A DNA stretch of 50,646 bases. It comes from an uncultured Muribaculaceae bacterium (GTDB lineage Bacteria > Bacteroidota > Bacteroidia > Bacteroidales > Muribaculaceae). This document shows, piece by piece, positions 49,584-50,646 of this stretch. Numbering within the stretch: position 1 is the first letter of the stretch; the number at the start of each line of letters is the position of its first letter. The DNA lies in the NCBI GenBank assembly GCA_910588065.1, contig CAJUPZ010000022.1, positions 1-50,646 on the forward strand, read 5' to 3'. Both the position numbers and the translations under genes were made by a program. The notes under the pieces were generated by a model, which was not told where the DNA came from, ran no database searches, and was given only the letters and a program-made list of their open reading frames with translations.

Positions 49584-50585
49584 TTATTCCTTTACAATCC
49601 AATGTCCGGCTTTTGTTGAGCCTTCGCGGACGAGGCGGCCATCCGCACGCATCTTGTCTGCGGCTTTTTTAACACCATCTCTTGTAATGCCCAACCTTGA
49701 GGCTACTTCAGCAAGAGTTAAAGATGGATTAGTGCGTAATAACGAAAGAATTTTTTCTTGGGTACTCAGTACTTTTTCTTGCACATTTTCTTGGGTACTT
49801 AATTGTGTTTCTTGGGTACTCGCAGGTGTTTCTTGTGTATTTTTTCCTTTATTCGTAGTACTTTCTTGGGTACCCCCTCCATTTTCTTGGGTATTTTCTC
49901 CCTTTCTTTTACTTTCTGGGGTACTTTCTTGGGTACCGAGTTCACCAAAAGTTATGGCTTCAGGGTCATCATATAGGCGGCGCATGGCTTCGGTGTCGGG
50001 TTGGTGACCTTCAAAGCTCAGCCGCAGAATGGTACGGTCAACGCCACCGGATGCTCTTGTTTCCATTGTCGGCTTGCAGTGATACACTGTCTCCCATGTG
50101 TGAAAGATGCGGTGCAGCCCGCTTCCGGCGCGCTCGCCATATTCCACCATTGCCAGCATCTTCAACATTGTGCCGTTGCGCGGATCTGATGAATTGTCTT
50201 GAATGGCATCCGAGAGAGATACACGCATAGTTCCGGGATTGGCAAACTTGAATCCTTCCTCATCCTTGTTCACCACCACACCTCTGCGGCCATGGAAATC
50301 TGCATTTGTCACCATGTTGATCATAGCTTCTCTAACAGCCTTGTGCACCGGAGTGTCATCTTGACGGAGATTGCCTTTAAGCACAAACGGCACTTTCAAA
50401 TCAGCCTGAAGTTTGGGGATAACCTTCAGCAGGAAGTCAAACACGTTTCCACTCCAATCTCCGGTCTGACAAGTGATGCGGTCAGTCCACCGGGCATTGA
50501 TGCCATTGGTGCGGTTTTCTTGGTAGTCAAGAAAATAGTTTGGATAGACAGCCGTGATTTCATATTCGTAGCCGAACATCAGCAA
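49584..50585 (-). pseudogene. ATP-binding regulator (AlbA_2/HATPase_c_4-type), 5'-truncated
   Basis: 333 codons remain, starting at a TTG and reading LLMFGYEYEITAVYPNYFLDYQ, a segment that in complete proteins follows an N-terminal AlbA_2/Schlafen-like domain of about 200 residues (usual text AGLLMFG). The ATPase part is intact: VREAMINMVTNADFHGRRGVVV (about 84-105), FANPG, and GERAGSGLHRIF (about 152-163). A linker of TQE repeats (about 218-275) leads to a winged helix (KILSLLRTNPSLTLAEVASRLGITRDGVKKAADKM). Upstream in frame is a TAA, and the sequence changes to an IS-like end at 50594. Family members act as regulators or in anti-phage defence. Loss of the first domain probably kills the gene. 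Confidence 0.7.
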
Positions 50586-50593
50586 TCCCGCAC

Positions 50594-50646
50594 TGTAAAT
50601 TCTAATTTAAAAAGGAGCCGGATTCTAATTTAAAAGTGCGCCATTT
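50594..50646 (+). mobile_element. possible end of IS21-family element
   Basis: From 50594 the plus strand begins TGTAAATTCTAATTT, and the 14-bp block ATTCTAATTTAAAA occurs at 50599-50612 and 50622-50635 (23 bp apart). A TG start with tandem copies of a subterminal repeat is typical of IS21-family ends. It directly abuts the truncated ATPase gene, so insertion there is likely. The transposase genes would lie beyond the window. Confidence 0.45.

Overview
The window looks like a chromosomal contig from a gut Bacteroidales bacterium, most likely Muribaculaceae or a close relative. Four things point there. Many genes carry the Bacteroidetes -7 element TAnnTTTG, several with TTTG or TTG 19-20 bp upstream. 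Rho has a long Q/N-rich insert. The lipoproteins have a Cys followed by acidic residues. The gene content (DUF3575/DUF3868 fimbrial genes, GH92 mannosidases, DapL, type III glutamine synthetase, single-chain serine dehydratase) is typical. Lineage is inferred from content only; no rRNA gene is present.

Layout. 1-2330 (minus): fimbrial operon DUF3575, DUF3868/OmpA-like protein and a fimbrillin-like lipoprotein cut at the window edge. 2331-3369: gene-free block of REP-like inverted repeats. 3370-5412 (minus): rho with a long leader. 5798-6997 (plus): PatB/MalY-type C-S lyase. 6919-18260 (minus): an apparent export system (adaptor, ATPase, four FtsX-type permeases in ABAB order, TolC), followed by its probable NtrC-type regulator and histidine kinase; upstream lie a sigma54-like promoter and a palindromic activator site. 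18455-21955 (minus): glutamine synthetase III and O-acetylhomoserine sulfhydrylase. 22078-24152 (minus): dapF and dapL. 24785-26897 (plus): lipid kinase and YchF. 27292-31851 (plus): PpiD-like chaperone, serine dehydratase, glycosyltransferase. 31775-33160 (minus): membrane protein fused to a cytidylate-kinase-like domain. 33188-34284: gene-free, with a striking array of 11-bp-phased repeats. 34285-36503 (plus): gpmI and a lipoprotein. 36510-40894 (minus): two coupled GH92 mannosidases. 41159-44317: AspT-like transporter, thioredoxin, dapA. A tRNA-Arg(UCU) at 44369 marks the switch to an accessory region that runs to the right edge, where an ATPase gene is cut by a sequence resembling an IS21-family end.

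How the genes work together. dapA, dapF and dapL supply the aminotransferase route to meso-diaminopimelate and lysine. Glutamine synthetase III with the sulfhydrylase links nitrogen and sulfur assimilation, and the PatB-type lyase works in the same sulfur amino-acid network. The export operon and its two-component system look like an envelope-stress or efflux module with its own sigma54 control.

Most noteworthy: (1) the 33.27-33.99 kb array, eleven pairs of YGAAC half-sites each exactly 11 bp apart, in a tandemly duplicated block of about 345 bp; (2) the sigma54-like promoter and palindromic activator site before the exporter operon; (3) a C-rich, G-poor tract in the rho leader; (4) a small predicted transcript ending in a 19-bp perfect hairpin near 24.6 kb.
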